A stretch of DNA of 64,000 bases from Chromera velia (lineage: Eukaryota > Sar > Chromeraceae): positions 6,502-70,501 of the forward strand of contig JAHBMJ010004672.1 in assembly GCA_018398765.1 (NCBI GenBank), written 5' to 3'. Of this stretch, positions 36,224-46,997 are shown piece by piece. The notes beneath the pieces were generated by a model. The model was not told where the DNA came from, made no database searches, and saw only the letters and a list, made by a program, of their open reading frames with translations. The position numbers and the translations under genes were made by a program. Each line of letters opens with the position of its first letter. Position 1 is the stretch's first letter.

Positions 36224-37987
36224 AGTTCCCTACATGTGTCCCTTCGAGATAGCCACCGGAAGCGAAACAAGGGAGGAGACGGCAGAGAGTTTACGGAAGT
36301 GTGCCTGAAGGAGCTGGAGACGTGGAAAGCTTCCTTCTCCACCTCTCTCCAGAAGGTGCTGCAGGGAGTTGAGCTTGTCGAGAAGCTGGTGTGGGCAAAG
36401 ACAGCACGCAAGAGTGTTGGGGCGGCTGCCACTTCTCGCGTGCGTCGTGAGGACATCGCGGCTTTGAAGGCGCTGAAGGAGACGGGAGAGAATTTTTTGG
36501 AGGAGAAGGTGAGCGGGAGCCTGGAAGCGGTTGCCCGCGGATACCTGCTGATGGATCTCTCGCCTTTCTTTGAGACAGGGCTGGAAGGGGTAGGGGAGAT
36601 TATCCAGTCCTTCCGTGCAGTCACGAAGGAAGAGTTTCAGGCTGAGCTTTCTGAGTTTCTGAAGGGCGAAACGAAGGGAGACGGCGTGCGTCTGTTCTTG
36701 AAGGTGGGCGCAGATGTGGACGGATTGGTAGACGGGCAGTCGGCTCTGCTGAAGGCGATTTGTACCGACAGCATGAAAGCCGTGCAGATGCTTGTGGAGG
36801 ATGGACATGCGGACTTAGAGGTGAACGCAGGGGATGTGAGTGATCGGCATGGTGTGACAGTCCCGACCCGGGACACTGCCGTGATGGCTGCCTGCCGTTT
36901 GGGGCGGTGGGGCATGATTCCCTTTCTGGTTGAAAAGGGGGCAGACGTTGAAGCATTAGATGCGGGGGGGCGAAAGGCTCTTCAGATCGCCTGTGAGACT
37001 GTCGAACGGCAATACGTACGTCCAGATCGCGTTGCAGATGTCGGAGTGATCGAGACGCTTCGTGCTCTCGTGACACAGACTTCCGATGAGACTTTGAAGT
37101 GCATCAAGGCGAGGGTGAGGGCCCGAGACCGGCCCCTCTTGCACGTCTTCACCGAGTGGGAGATGGAACAGTTGGTGGAGCTTCTGTTAGAGCGGGGGGT
37201 CGAGGTCGATGCTGTTGACGTGAAGGGGTTGACTTGCCTGTTCCATGCTGCAAGTTTCCGAAATCTCAAGCTCATGCAGCTGCTGATCAACCGCGGTGCG
37301 GATGTGAACAGACAAACCCCGAAGGGCGATTCTGTCTTGATAGATGCCACGAGAGTCCCCGACATGGGGATGACGGCAGCGGTGTTGGAGATTCTGCTGG
37401 ACAGGGGTGCTGATGTGAATGTGCGGGGTCAGGGAGGGTTCACAGCTCTTCACAGGGCTGTGGTGAGGGGGTGTGTTGAGAGTGCGCGGCTTCTGCTTGA
37501 ACGCGGGGCTGATGTGAATGCGCAAGAGGATACCGATAATGCGCCTCTCCACTTGGCTGTCGAAAAGGGTTTTGTCGAGATGGTGCGGCTTCTAGTCGAG
37601 AGGGGAGCAGATGTGAATAGACGGAACGTGCACGGCGACACAGCGCTGACACTTGGGGTGTTTGTGTGTACATGTCAAACCTTCGTAGGGGGCAGTCCGA
37701 TGAAGAGCATTGTTGAGATTCTGCTAAACAACGGAGCGGAGGTGAACGTGAGGGGGGGGGGAGGGTGCACAGCTCTTCAAAGGGCTGTGGAACAGACGGC
37801 AAGGAAGAGAAGGGATAGGAGAGGGAAGATTCCGAACATGGACGTGGTCAAGCTGTTGCTCCAGCAAGGAGCCGACGTGAATATTCGGACTGGCAGGAAG
37901 GAAATGGAGCGTGATCTGGTAAAGCCGTGGTCTCGAGAGCTGATAGATCTCCTCGATGCAGTCGCAGCGGCTCAAACGACGGCATGA
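36224..37987 (+). CDS. Ankyrin-repeat protein 1 with conserved novel N-terminal domain
   Basis: The open frame runs to a TGA at 37985-37987 (about 583 residues). There is no ATG in frame before the conserved region; the first start-like codon is a GTG at 36236. The true start therefore probably lies in an upstream exon joined at the CAG ending at 36223. Residues about 20-140 form a helical domain shared with the paralogue at 40869-42320 (ELETWKASFSTSLQKVLQG; LSPFFETGLEGVGEIIQSF). The rest is ankyrin repeats, with LLLERGADVN-type ends recurring about seven times between 37170 and 37890 and weaker repeats before that. Ankyrin stacks bind proteins, and no enzyme motif is seen. Upstream, 36000-36130 is very GC-rich and could hold a bidirectional promoter shared with the PLP enzyme gene. 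Confidence 0.8.
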   Translation, partial: SSLHVSLRDSHRKRNKGGDGREFTEVCLKELETWKASFSTSLQKVLQGVELVEKLVWAKTARKSVGAAATSRVRREDIAALKALKETGENFLEEKVSGSLEAVARGYLLMDLSPFFETGLEGVGEIIQSFRAVTKEEFQAELSEFLKGETKGDGVRLFLKVGADVDGLVDGQSALLKAICTDSMKAVQMLVEDGHADLEVNAGDVSDRHGVTVPTRDTAVMAACRLGRWGMIPFLVEKGADVEALDAGGRKALQIACETVERQYVRPDRVADVGVIETLRALVTQTSDETLKCIKARVRARDRPLLHVFTEWEMEQLVELLLERGVEVDAVDVKGLTCLFHAASFRNLKLMQLLINRGADVNRQTPKGDSVLIDATRVPDMGMTAAVLEILLDRGADVNVRGQGGFTALHRAVVRGCVESARLLLERGADVNAQEDTDNAPLHLAVEKGFVEMVRLLVERGADVNRRNVHGDTALTLGVFVCTCQTFVGGSPMKSIVEILLNNGAEVNVRGGGGCTALQRAVEQTARKRRDRRGKIPNMDVVKLLLQQGADVNIRTGRKEMERDLVKPWSRELIDLLDAVAAAQTTA

Positions 37988-39653
37988 CTTGACTCCTTCT
38001 TTAGCTCTCCCTTTTCCTACTTTGATCTACTTTGCTTTCTTTCTCTGAATATGTTTTTCTCTCTCCTTCCTTTCTTTCTTGCTTCTGCCCTTCCTGCTTT
38101 CTTGTTTGTCTTTCTGTCTTTCTTTTGATTCCCCGTTCTTCTTTCCCGAAAGGCAGTTGTGACCCGATTCAAATGTTGTGGAGATGAAGGAGACGGCCAA
38201 ATATGGCAATGAATCACCCCTTGCATCGTTACCGTTCAGAAGATACGAGCCATTAAAGATTCAGGAAAAGGAAGTCGGGAAACCCAGAATTGCGTCTGAC
38301 CCCATAAAATTAATCCGTATTAATCCGTAAAGCGCACATTTCGCTGCAGAGCTGTATAGAAGCTGTGACAAAGCGGCCCTTTTTTGAGTTTTGCGCTGTG
38401 ATCGGCCTCTGCGCGCGCGGCCCCGGCAAGCCCGCTTGGCGCAATGTGTTGCTTGAAAAAGCTAGGTGTTGCACGCGCGAAAAGCGTGCATGCGCGCATC
38501 AAATTTCTCAATCTGGTGCAATTTTGGCCGTCTGGAGAGGATTTCAGCCTCTTCAGTGGCGAAGCTAGCTTCACTTAGGAGGCGAATCGCAGGCTGATCG
38601 GCACAACAGGCCGTTAGTAGTAAGTAGAGCTCTGAGATACTGGGTCTTTTGTATTGCAATTCACTAAATAGAGATCGAAATGCATAGCATTTCAAAGTCG
38701 ATGTTGCAACTGCAAACTGTCTTATAAGCTTCCCTACTGAACTTCATCTGAAGGTAGACTGCCTTCTGTCGATCTTCTTTCTTTCCTGGCGAACCTCGAG
38801 AGGTTTCTACAGACTTTAACGGTCTTTCCTCTGCTTCTTTGTAAGAGAGCAGGCTTCTACGAGGCCAGGAAGGCCTTGTGAAAGTGCTTAGGACTCCATT
38901 TTCACTTTGAAGTTCACTCTGCGCGATTTAAAAACGATTGATCAGCTATCAGATCGGCCTTCCCATAGGCCTTCGCAGCCTTGCAGCAACCTGTCTGCCC
39001 TTTATTTGATTGCTTTTCTGCTAGAAGGAGGCTGCTGTAAGCTTTGGGACTCTGTTTGTCTTTGTAGGATCGATGTGACTTTTCGATCGATGTGTGACAT
39101 CGATAGGAAGACTATCGGGTCGGGGCTCGAAAGGTACCATCTCGCGAGCGCGCTCAGCTTCTGACCGACGTGCAAATACAATCTTGTACCAGGTTTTTAG
39201 CTGCAACATCAAAGCCGATGTTCGCACGTAGTGAATAAGATTGCCAGAGCAAAAAATATTTTAAAAACTCTTTACTGCACAGCTTCTAAAGCATGCAGCT
39301 CTTAAAATAATTAAAGCCTTACCTCAAACTATTTGCAATATTGTAAAACATTTTTAAATAACTTGATGATTGAGGGTTTTGTCATGCATGCCACGTCCCC
39401 ATATATGGGAAGCGGATCTAACCTAGTTTGTCGATAAGTTAATTCCGTCCTAAATCCACCAGCGACTAAAACAAAAGCGACTTTGATCATTTTAATACTG
39501 TATGCTTATCAGTCGCGGCTTTGCTATGCACTACTAAAATATCAAATCTCTTAAATAGAAAAAAAAAGAAGAAAACAAGAAAAGTTGATCGATCAGGATG
39601 ATAAAGGAAAACAAATGTTATAGAAAGGCTTAATGTCATCAACTCAGATTCGA

Positions 39654-39733
39654 CTGGGCTTCGTAAGTCATAGCTTAGTGGTTATGAATTAGGACTAAAA
39701 ACGAAATGACCTGAGTTCATTAATAAGCCCAGG
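39654..39733 (+). repeat. tRNA-like fragment, possibly a SINE head
   Basis: TAGCTTAGTGG at 39671-39681 matches the RNA polymerase III A box (TRGCNNAGYNGG), and GAGTTCATTA at 39713-39722 resembles a B box, 44 bases apart as in tRNA genes. CTGGGCTT (39654-39661) and AAGCCCAG (39725-39732) form an eight-base stem around both. The stems expected for a working tRNA at canonical positions do not pair well, so this is a decayed tRNA-derived sequence or chance, not a functional tRNA gene. Confidence 0.3.
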
Positions 39734-40739
39734 AAGATCTGTTTTATCAGCAAATTCGCTATATAAGCCTATAAAGAGAACGTGTGGGCAAAACCGGATG
39801 GAAACCGATCAATTGGATCACAAAAATCGATCACAACCCGGCAATTAATCGCACAGCTAAAATCGGATCCGATGTCGATTAATCGCGCAGTATGGAAGAC
39901 TTTCTAAAAGACTAAAAAATGATAAAATTGGATCATGAAAATTAAATAAAAATGCAACAATCTCAGACATCCAAGAATCTAAAAAGGAGCTAAATTCAAA
40001 GAGATCGATCTAGAATTCAGTTGAATCCGTTACGAACCCTTGAGAACACTGAACTTTCCTAGGAGCAATTAAGCCAACTAACCTCTAGAAGGAGGCCTTA
40101 ACAGCTTCACGACAGAATGAACAAACAAAAGAGAGAGAAAAGAGACAGAGGAGATGCAGGGCAGATCAAACCTTCATAACACTTCAGTTCTCAGGTTTTC
40201 AAGTTCATTAGAAAAGGCTATCCTCTTCCCTGTCTTCCATCAACTCATCAGACCTCCTTCTTTAAACACAGTGCCCCAAACTTTTCTGAATGATTCTCCT
40301 TTTTGAAAATGTTTTATTTGCTTGCGCTTAAATAACTTGATTTTTTTTATTTATAAATGTATGTTTAAATTAAATCATTCATGCAAGTTTTGAATTAAGT
40401 CTGGGTTTGAACGCCGGCTAATGCACCGTCGCATGAAGTGAACTCAGTCTAATTTACTGTGTAAATTCTTAGGTAAATTTCACTAAATCTAGGACTAAAT
40501 ACTGCTTAAAATGCATGACTCTAGGCACGAGCCGCACAACTCACTACATTCAATAAAAAAAATTAAGTTCTGCTTCCTAGAATATCTAGAGGATCATCCT
40601 TTTCGTGATCGTGAACGTTTTCCCATTCAAAAACGGAAAAAGGATAAACCAGATCGAAGGTCGATAAACTGAAATATAGGACTCTTTGAAAAAAGAAATC
40701 GATATTTTTGCTAGTGTTGAATGAATGTTTCCAGCAAAA

Positions 40740-40772
40740 TGAGTGAATGAGTGAGTGAGTGAGTGAGTGAAT
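40740..40772. repeat. (GAGT)n short tandem repeat
   Basis: About eight GAGT units with two GAAT variants just downstream of the 3' end of the minus-strand ankyrin gene. Confidence 0.85.
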
Positions 40773-40868
40773 GACTAGGTCAATGAGTCAGTAAATAAGA
40801 AAATTTGTTGAAACCGCTTAGCTACAGACTTTCCGCTGTTTTTAACTAGGTTTTTAAATGGTTCCAGT

Positions 40869-42320
40869 CTAGGTTCCAGCCATCACTGGCATGCTTTGTC
40901 TTGCAGCCGCTGTTGAATCAAGAAGTGCGAGCATTTCTTCCTGGAACTGCTCATCTGTCACTTCAAGTGCCACAGCGCGGGGCGTCTCACCTCCGTTATT
41001 TCTGATTTGCAAATCAGCGCCTCGGTCAAGAAGCAGCTTCACAATTTCAATTGCCCCCAGAGCAACGGCGTGATGCAAAGCCGTCTGCCCCCCTAGCCCT
41101 CTGATGTCAACATCTGCCCCATGATCGACCAGAATTTGCACCACTCTCTGCACAACCGAAATGCTGACTCCATCGTCACTAACAGAGTTCAAGGCATCTG
41201 TCAGGGGTGTATCGAAGTCTCTGTCTCTGCTGTTGACGTCTGCGCCGTTGTCAATCAGGAACTGAACAAGTTCCACACCTTGTTCACTCCGATTCTTGGC
41301 CGCTTCGTGCAGAGCTGTAGATTCGATCTGGTCCATTGCGTTGACCTCTATCCCGGAAGATAGAGCCAAAGCCACCAAGTCTATACAGCCATGACGGGAA
41401 AAAAAGTGTAAAGCAGTCTGACTCACAGGGAGCAAACCACTGACTGTGGCGACTCCGCTATTCCTATCGGAGTAGTTTCTATACAGCTCCTCCAGAACCT
41501 TGCCCCTATCGGACTGCAGATCAAGATAGCTGTGCCCACCAGCAACCAACTCCCGATCCGCAGCCTCACAGGCAATGGCAAACAACTTCCTCCCCGTCGA
41601 ATCCTTCACTTGTGTAGACGCACCCTCAGCAATCAGATAGCGAACCATGCCCCACTTTCGCTGGCGGCAGGCGACAATCACAGCAGTATCTCCTCTATGG
41701 AGATCCCTGCCCCCTGGTGGAGCTGGAGGCAACGTCCCTGCCTTCACCTCCATATTCGCACCGTCCTCCAGAATCATCTGTAGGGCGTCCATGTTGGCAG
41801 CAGAGATACTCTGCATCATCGCCGTCTGCCCTTCCACCAGCCCATTCACATCTGCCCCCGCCTTCAAGAACAGCCGGGTGTCCTCACCGTCGTTGTCACA
41901 GTTCAAAAACCCTTGAAATTCAACTTGAAAATCCTTCGCTGTCACCGCACGGAAGGACCGGATGATCTCACCAACTGCCCCCAATCCCCCGTCAAAAAAG
42001 TCAGACAGATCGATATCGAAATGCCGGCTTGTGATCTCTCCAATATGCCCTCGCACTTTCCTGAAGAAATTCTTAACAGCTGTGTTGCTGAAGAACTCCT
42101 TGCAGATCTTCTCGAGGCTCTCCAAAGACGCAACATCCTCTGGACGCACAGGGGAAACGGGGACAGCTGCAGCTGCATTGCCCTGTTCTGCTTTCTTTTC
42201 TCTCAGGAGCTTCCCGACAAGCTGGATGCCTTGGAAGGAAGTCTGAAGAGAGGAGAAGAAAGAAGCTTGCAACGCCTCCAGTTGTTCGATGAAGGCTTCG
42301 GTTGTAGGAGGCGAAGCCAT
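40869..42320 (-). CDS. Ankyrin-repeat protein 2 with conserved novel N-terminal domain
   Basis: A clean 483-codon frame starts with ATG at 42320 (MASPPTTEAFIEQLEALQAS). Residues 10-150 form the helical domain shared with the gene at 36224-37987: matching blocks are EQLEALQASFFSSLQ, LSDFFDGGLGAVGEIIRSF and TRLFLKAGADVNGLVEGQ. Ankyrin repeats follow to the end, clearest in the last third (ILVDHGADVDIRG, TALHHAVALGAIEIVKLLLD). The paralogue is about 100 residues longer in the repeat region. The gene is intronless as seen, and tail-to-tail with its paralogue across 2.9 kb. That arrangement fits an inverted duplication followed by divergence. The function is unknown; a protein-binding role is inferred. 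Confidence 0.85.
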   Translation of the reverse strand: MASPPTTEAFIEQLEALQASFFSSLQTSFQGIQLVGKLLREKKAEQGNAAAAVPVSPVRPEDVASLESLEKICKEFFSNTAVKNFFRKVRGHIGEITSRHFDIDLSDFFDGGLGAVGEIIRSFRAVTAKDFQVEFQGFLNCDNDGEDTRLFLKAGADVNGLVEGQTAMMQSISAANMDALQMILEDGANMEVKAGTLPPAPPGGRDLHRGDTAVIVACRQRKWGMVRYLIAEGASTQVKDSTGRKLFAIACEAADRELVAGGHSYLDLQSDRGKVLEELYRNYSDRNSGVATVSGLLPVSQTALHFFSRHGCIDLVALALSSGIEVNAMDQIESTALHEAAKNRSEQGVELVQFLIDNGADVNSRDRDFDTPLTDALNSVSDDGVSISVVQRVVQILVDHGADVDIRGLGGQTALHHAVALGAIEIVKLLLDRGADLQIRNNGGETPRAVALEVTDEQFQEEMLALLDSTAAARQSMPVMAGT

Positions 42321-43269
42321 GCTGGAAGTCTACGCACAATCGGTCGAAAATAACAACTGGGTCGTCCACCTGAGCAGGTGGAATGGTGTTTGAAGTTTGA
42401 AACTACATAGAACTCTGTATTGACACCTCGGTACTCGACAAATCTGTATTAAGGAAGGAGGATCAGACCTGCATGCCGCTTCAAAGCCACAGCAAAGCTT
42501 ACTCTTCAATAAAGGGCATTTCGAGTGGTCCTCGCAGGTCTGACATGGCCATAGACTGTACCCATCGCACTCATCTGATGCAGGCTAGAGGTCCCATAGA
42601 GTGTCTGAAATACGTCTGAACGTATATATATACGTGTCTGAACTGCTCACTGCATGTCAATGGCCGGATGATGCATAATTATTGATGCGCAGGGGGGATG
42701 CATGCATGCATGCAACACGCGTGACAAAAAAAAAAGACCCGCCGCTCGCGCGCGCGTAGGCACGCGAGACAGAAATGCATGCATGCGCGCGGGTCCATGC
42801 ACATGCATGCATGAGCTCTGCTAGAAAGTGCATGCATGTCTGACCTTTCTGTCAGAGTCAAATTCTGACTCAGGCTTTAACCTTATTTAATAAATCCAAA
42901 TAGACTGTCGAACAGTCTTTCACCAATCATTCATTCGTCGGTCCACCATTGACATATGTTATGCACTCAGTAAGATCATGAAGACTTTGACAGTGATTGT
43001 TTTCGGTTATATATATATATAAAACCCTTGTGTCAGAACCAGCCAGTGCCAGACCTGGAACGAAGCAGACGCTCGCTATATCAAAAAAGGTTCGTGGTGA
43101 GGCTTGTCAGTCGGTGGAACCCGACCGCTCCATCTTCGTTACCTTTCTCCTGCATGGTGATTCAATTTCGGAGATGATAACACCATAAGATCAAGTAGCC
43201 AAGAAGTGCGCCACGGTTCGCTCTTCTTTTCATAAGGACCAATTTATTCTGCCGTTCCAAAGTCCGCAC
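42321..43269. other. Intergenic, ATGC-rich and palindromic
   Basis: No gene is seen. The stretch 42695-42845 is full of ATGCATGC and CGCGCG runs, alternating purine-pyrimidine DNA. A TATATATATATAAAA run at about 43008-43024 lies 250 bases upstream of the small ORF at 43270. Confidence 0.6.
43008..43024 (+). promoter_or_regulatory. Possible TATA element upstream of the small ORF
   Basis: A TATATATATATAAAA run about 250 bases before the ATG at 43270. It could be a TATA box for that ORF or a simple AT repeat; the AT-rich surroundings weaken the case. Confidence 0.2.
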
Positions 43270-43605
43270 ATGCCAAGTTGGACCCTTGTGTGGTGGAACA
43301 GCGGGGAACGGCATGCCGTGGAGTCCCAACAAGGGGAGTCTCTGGGTGATTTCCTGCAGAGAAAGTTCAAGGCATCCCCACAGGACCTCCAGCCGATACG
43401 TTTCTGTGTGGCGAATACAGAGGTGCCAACAGACAGAAAGGGCGCTTTCCTCATGTTCCGACCTGAATACGCACCAGGGGAGGGAGAGGAGGTCATCATT
43501 CGCACAGGGACTTTCTTTGCAGAGGCTCACACACGCACTGGCACAGACCTGACAGACAGCGACCGGGAACGCATAAAACCGTGGATGCAGTTTCTGTCGT
43601 TCTGA
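43270..43605 (+). CDS. Small hypothetical protein, 111 residues
   Basis: An ATG-initiated frame with balanced, protein-like composition (MPSWTLVWWNSGERHAVE at the start, several Trp and Phe, few low-complexity runs), unlike the composition-driven ORFs around it. It has no signal peptide, membrane segment or motif I recognise. It ends in TGA just before the long pyrimidine tract. It could be a small gene, or the last exon or relic of a larger one. The evidence is only composition and the intact frame. Confidence 0.45.
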   Translation: MPSWTLVWWNSGERHAVESQQGESLGDFLQRKFKASPQDLQPIRFCVANTEVPTDRKGAFLMFRPEYAPGEGEEVIIRTGTFFAEAHTRTGTDLTDSDRERIKPWMQFLSF

Positions 43606-43683
43606 AGTATATATATGAACAGAAGCAGTTTCTCGGAAAGAGATCGTTTGAATGCTGTTGAAATGATAGAAATTGTCGATTCG

Positions 43684-43941
43684 TCTATTCCGTCCTTCCT
43701 TCTTTCCTTCCTTCCTTCCTTCCTTCCTTCCTTTTTTCTTTCTTTCTTTCTTTCTTTCTTTCCGTCCTTCCTTTCTTCCTTCCTTCCTTCCTCCCTTCCT
43801 TCCTTCCTCTCTTCCTTTCTTGCTTGCTTGTTTCCTCTCTTTCTTTCTTTCTTTCTGTCTTTCTTTCTTTGTTTGTTTCTTTCTGTCTTTCTTTCTTTTT
43901 TTTTCTGTCTGTTTGTTTGTCCTTCTTCCTTTCTTTTTGTT
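43684..43941. repeat. Long pyrimidine-only (TTCC/TTTC)n tract
   Basis: About 250 bases almost entirely C and T on the + strand, made of TTCC, TTTC and TCTG units. Confidence 0.95.
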
Positions 43942-43967
43942 CTTGCGTGCCTTAAAGACGTACTTGA

Positions 43968-44045
43968 GCACACACGCACAGTGTCACGCACACACATACA
44001 TACACGCGCGCGCGTGCACGCGCGCAGAGACAGAGACACAGAGAT

Positions 44046-44092
<47 letters not shown>

Positions 44093-44143
44093 GCAGGGAG
44101 GGAGGGAGGGAGGAAGGAAGAGAGAGACGGAGAGAGACCCGTA

Positions 44144-44189
<46 letters not shown>

Positions 44190-44210
44190 AAGAAAGGGAG
44201 ATCTAGGGAG
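43968..44210. repeat. (CA)n, (GA)n and GGGA purine-rich repeat cluster
   Basis: CA-rich DNA with a short CG-alternating core (44004-44026) passes into GA and GGGA/GGAA purine tracts up to about 44210. Together with the preceding tract this makes about 520 bases in which + strand pyrimidines are followed by purines. Confidence 0.95.
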
Positions 44211-44225
44211 AGGGAGAGAAATAGG

Positions 44226-46147
44226 TCGAAAAAGGTGCGCACATGAATAAAGTGAGAGAGTCTGATGCCTTGGCCATTCGAATACGATGGCGGCTGGCTT
44301 TAGAATTTATGCTCATCGTGAAAAGTTTAAGAGTAGGTTTAAGAGAGTGATAATAAAGAGAGTAAATTAGGAGAGTTACTCAAAAAAGCTATCTTATAAC
44401 GAAACTCTGTGCATGCTGACACGCACGGAGAGAGAAAAGCTGTTGGTGTCACATTGTTTCAGATTTGCCTTTGTCTACATAAACTTAGTTGATCGGTGAG
44501 TAAGTTTGATGCATGCTCATAACAAAATTCATGGGTTTGTGTACGCTTTTACGGGGCTCTCGCAAGGCGCAATGAGCGAAATTAATCTACGTACGCGCGC
44601 GAAAGCAATACAAATTGCGTCATTTCATCAGGCAGTGTTTTCGTCCGCGTTTGTGCCGGATCGATGCAACTGAGATCAACCGAGTGTCTTCTTTTAAAGT
44701 ACTCCTGTTGTACAGTTGTGTCAGCAGACAAAGACCCAAGTAAAAGACATAACAGCATAGTGAAGTCATACACTATAGCTTGAGATTTAGATGTCTATTT
44801 CTATCTATTTATGATTGAAGATAACTGAAACACATCATAACTAGAAGAATAAACTAAAGAATAAAGTATTAATTACTTTTTTAGCCTATTGTAGCCTTAA
44901 AATCTTAAAAAATATATATATAGATATCTTTTTAGGGTTTATATTTTCTTTTTATCATATTTGAATCATTTAGAATTATTTATGCATTCATTATCGTCAT
45001 CAAGTTCTTTTAACTTATCTAGACATGTGCACTAAAATATGAAATTCAATATATACGTATAATAATGTGAAAAATTATGTTCAAGGATCGAATTGAATTG
45101 AAGTAAATCAAAGTTTTTTTTATTTTTTTTTAGTTTGAGGGAGCATTATTTAAAAGTGACTACTAGTCCGGCTATTAGTACTAAGCCCCATATTATTAGT
45201 GCACAACTCAACAATTTCGTATAAGGGAACTTCCATAAACTTCCAAGAAGTTCTCTGTGCATCGCTTTGCATATAAGGGAGAAATAGATGGAAACCAAGT
45301 TTATTCAACTTAATTTTCCAGTATTTTCCAGTTCACAAATCTTGTTAATTACGACTCGCCGGATGATCATCTATTTAAGATTCCCTCATATATCCCCTCC
45401 CTTAACTCAGTGAAAGGATTTTGTGACTGGAAAATACGCGCGCGCGACGCAAACCAGATGCGCGCGCAGTACGCGCGAACAGGGCTGCATGCGTGCATGC
45501 TAGCTCTTATTCATATATTCATATAACGTACGTACTGCATCTCACAGCTATATATAGTGCACCCTATATTTATGCAGCAAAACAGACACTTCTGAGAGTG
45601 GGTATTAGCAGGAATGTATGCTTGACCTACCTAAAAGCTGAGTCGTCTGCGTGTGAGAGAGAATCGCTATATATATATCCGATCAGGCAAAGAAGAGAAC
45701 TGTCGTCTGGTTTGCCGGAGCTTTTCCGAATCCTCAACAAATCTTTGGATTTAAAACAACACACAGTCACTACTGTCACTTCAAAATCTCTTGCGGGCAG
45801 ATCGCCTTTGCTGGGTGGATTGAGTACCGCGTTTGAGTTTTTGTGGCAGATAGCCAGTATTCTCTTCCAGAATCGTCCCCTTTGTCGATTGTCCATCGTG
45901 TGTCTCCATGCAATTGACTCACGAGCAATAGTTCCCCCCCCTCCCCCCCCGGGTGCGATCTGGTCTGAATACATCCACAGACAGATGACAAAAAAACATC
46001 AACGCTTTCAAGAAGCTTTGCTCCTCTCCAACGTCGTGAAGGTGGAGTCCTCATAACTGTTTTTGTCCTCAGCTGGATTTTGTGGCACCCCCGTGGTCTG
46101 CCATCTGTATTTGTACGTATATACATGTACGCAATTTCTCTGAGAGA
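44226..46147. other. AT-rich region upstream of giant gene 2
   Basis: AT-rich to about 45,420, then CGCGCG-rich near 45,440-45,480, then a TATATATAG at 45548-45556. A 187-codon frame at 45493-46056 has no recognisable features and I do not call it a gene. GTCCTCAG ending at 46073 could be the acceptor of a 5' UTR intron before the start codon at 46148. No other gene is seen. Confidence 0.5.
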
Positions 46148-46234
46148 ATGACAGCCAAGCGTCTTGGAGAAAGAGGACGGCGTGTCCTTTTTCTGATGTA
46201 TTTTCTTTCGATCTGTGCGGCACAAACTGATGTG
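46148..46234 (+). other. Signal peptide of giant protein 2
   Basis: The start [12 protein letters not shown] is basic, [13 protein letters not shown] is hydrophobic, and cleavage is likely after the Ala-Ala before QTD. The first module begins within ten residues (PPAGIG). Confidence 0.75.
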
Positions 46235-46958
46235 ATGCTGCCTCCTGCCGGCATTGGAAACGGCCACACCTGGACAAAGGACAACACGATCACTTTCAAC
46301 GACAGGTACACCGTCTACAAGGACTACTCAGGAGCCGTGTGTCCAGGAAGATTCCGAGCAGGGACCAATTTCGCGTGGTGGGACGATTCGGGCTGTTGTG
46401 GTGGTTATGGGAGCGCAGAGCACGGGCCTGCAGGCGCTTGGGACGGGGGAGCCGGGTTTGCATCGGAGTTGACCGCGACAGGTGTCGCAGCTGAAGGCTC
46501 AAGCGCCGCCGAAGGAGGGAACTACGCAGTGATCCTCTCGATGCCTTGCAAAATAACCGTGAAGACATGGATGGTACAGGCACGTGGAGACGGTCATGGG
46601 CCAGACAGCGCTCCGAGTGAAGCCACTCTGTTCGGATCGAACGATAACGAAAATTGGATTCGACTCGGGAGCTTCACGGGAGAGACCGGGTGGACGACCG
46701 CGGAGGAAAGGAACTTCACTGCAGACGCGTCGCAAGGAGCGTTTTCGTATGTGAAGGCCGTGGGACACAAAATGGCTTATGCAACCAGCGTATCTTCTCT
46801 CTGTTGGGGAGATGTGCGCTTGTATGGGACTCTTACTGAGGGTCAGCCTGGAACATGGAGGAAAACAATTTTTCTGCGTTGATTGATTGGTGTATTTGTT
46901 TCCCGGCTATGCTTGGCTGTCGTCAGTCTCAAGTCCCTTTGCACACCGTGCTGATTCT

Positions 46959-46997
<39 letters not shown>

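Larger units (their letters stand above)
37991..40868. other. AT-rich region between convergent ankyrin genes
   Basis: About 2.9 kb between the two ankyrin gene ends. It starts pyrimidine-rich (38000-38140), then is AT-rich from about 39230. I see a direct repeat of ATTAATCCGTA near 38310-38330, a small palindrome TCGATGTGTGACATCGA near 39077-39104, a tRNA/SINE-like fragment near 39654-39733, and a GAGT tetranucleotide run at about 40740-40772. No ORF longer than about 85 codons shows any domain. No gene is supported. Confidence 0.6.

Noticed and set aside
39664-39734. Functional tRNA gene
   Set aside because: A and B box-like motifs are present, but acceptor and T arms do not pair at canonical positions.
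43527-44250. Overlapping ORFs of 170-210 codons on both strands
   Set aside because: They are translations of CTTT, TTCC, CA and GA microsatellites.
45493-46056. 187-codon ORF upstream of giant gene 2
   Set aside because: The composition is irregular, there is no motif, and it overlaps the likely promoter and 5' leader of giant gene 2. The signal peptide start at 46148 is more convincing.
32831-46100. LTR retrotransposon or other virus-derived element in the AT-rich island
   Set aside because: I found no reverse transcriptase, integrase, capsid or long terminal repeat signature on either strand.
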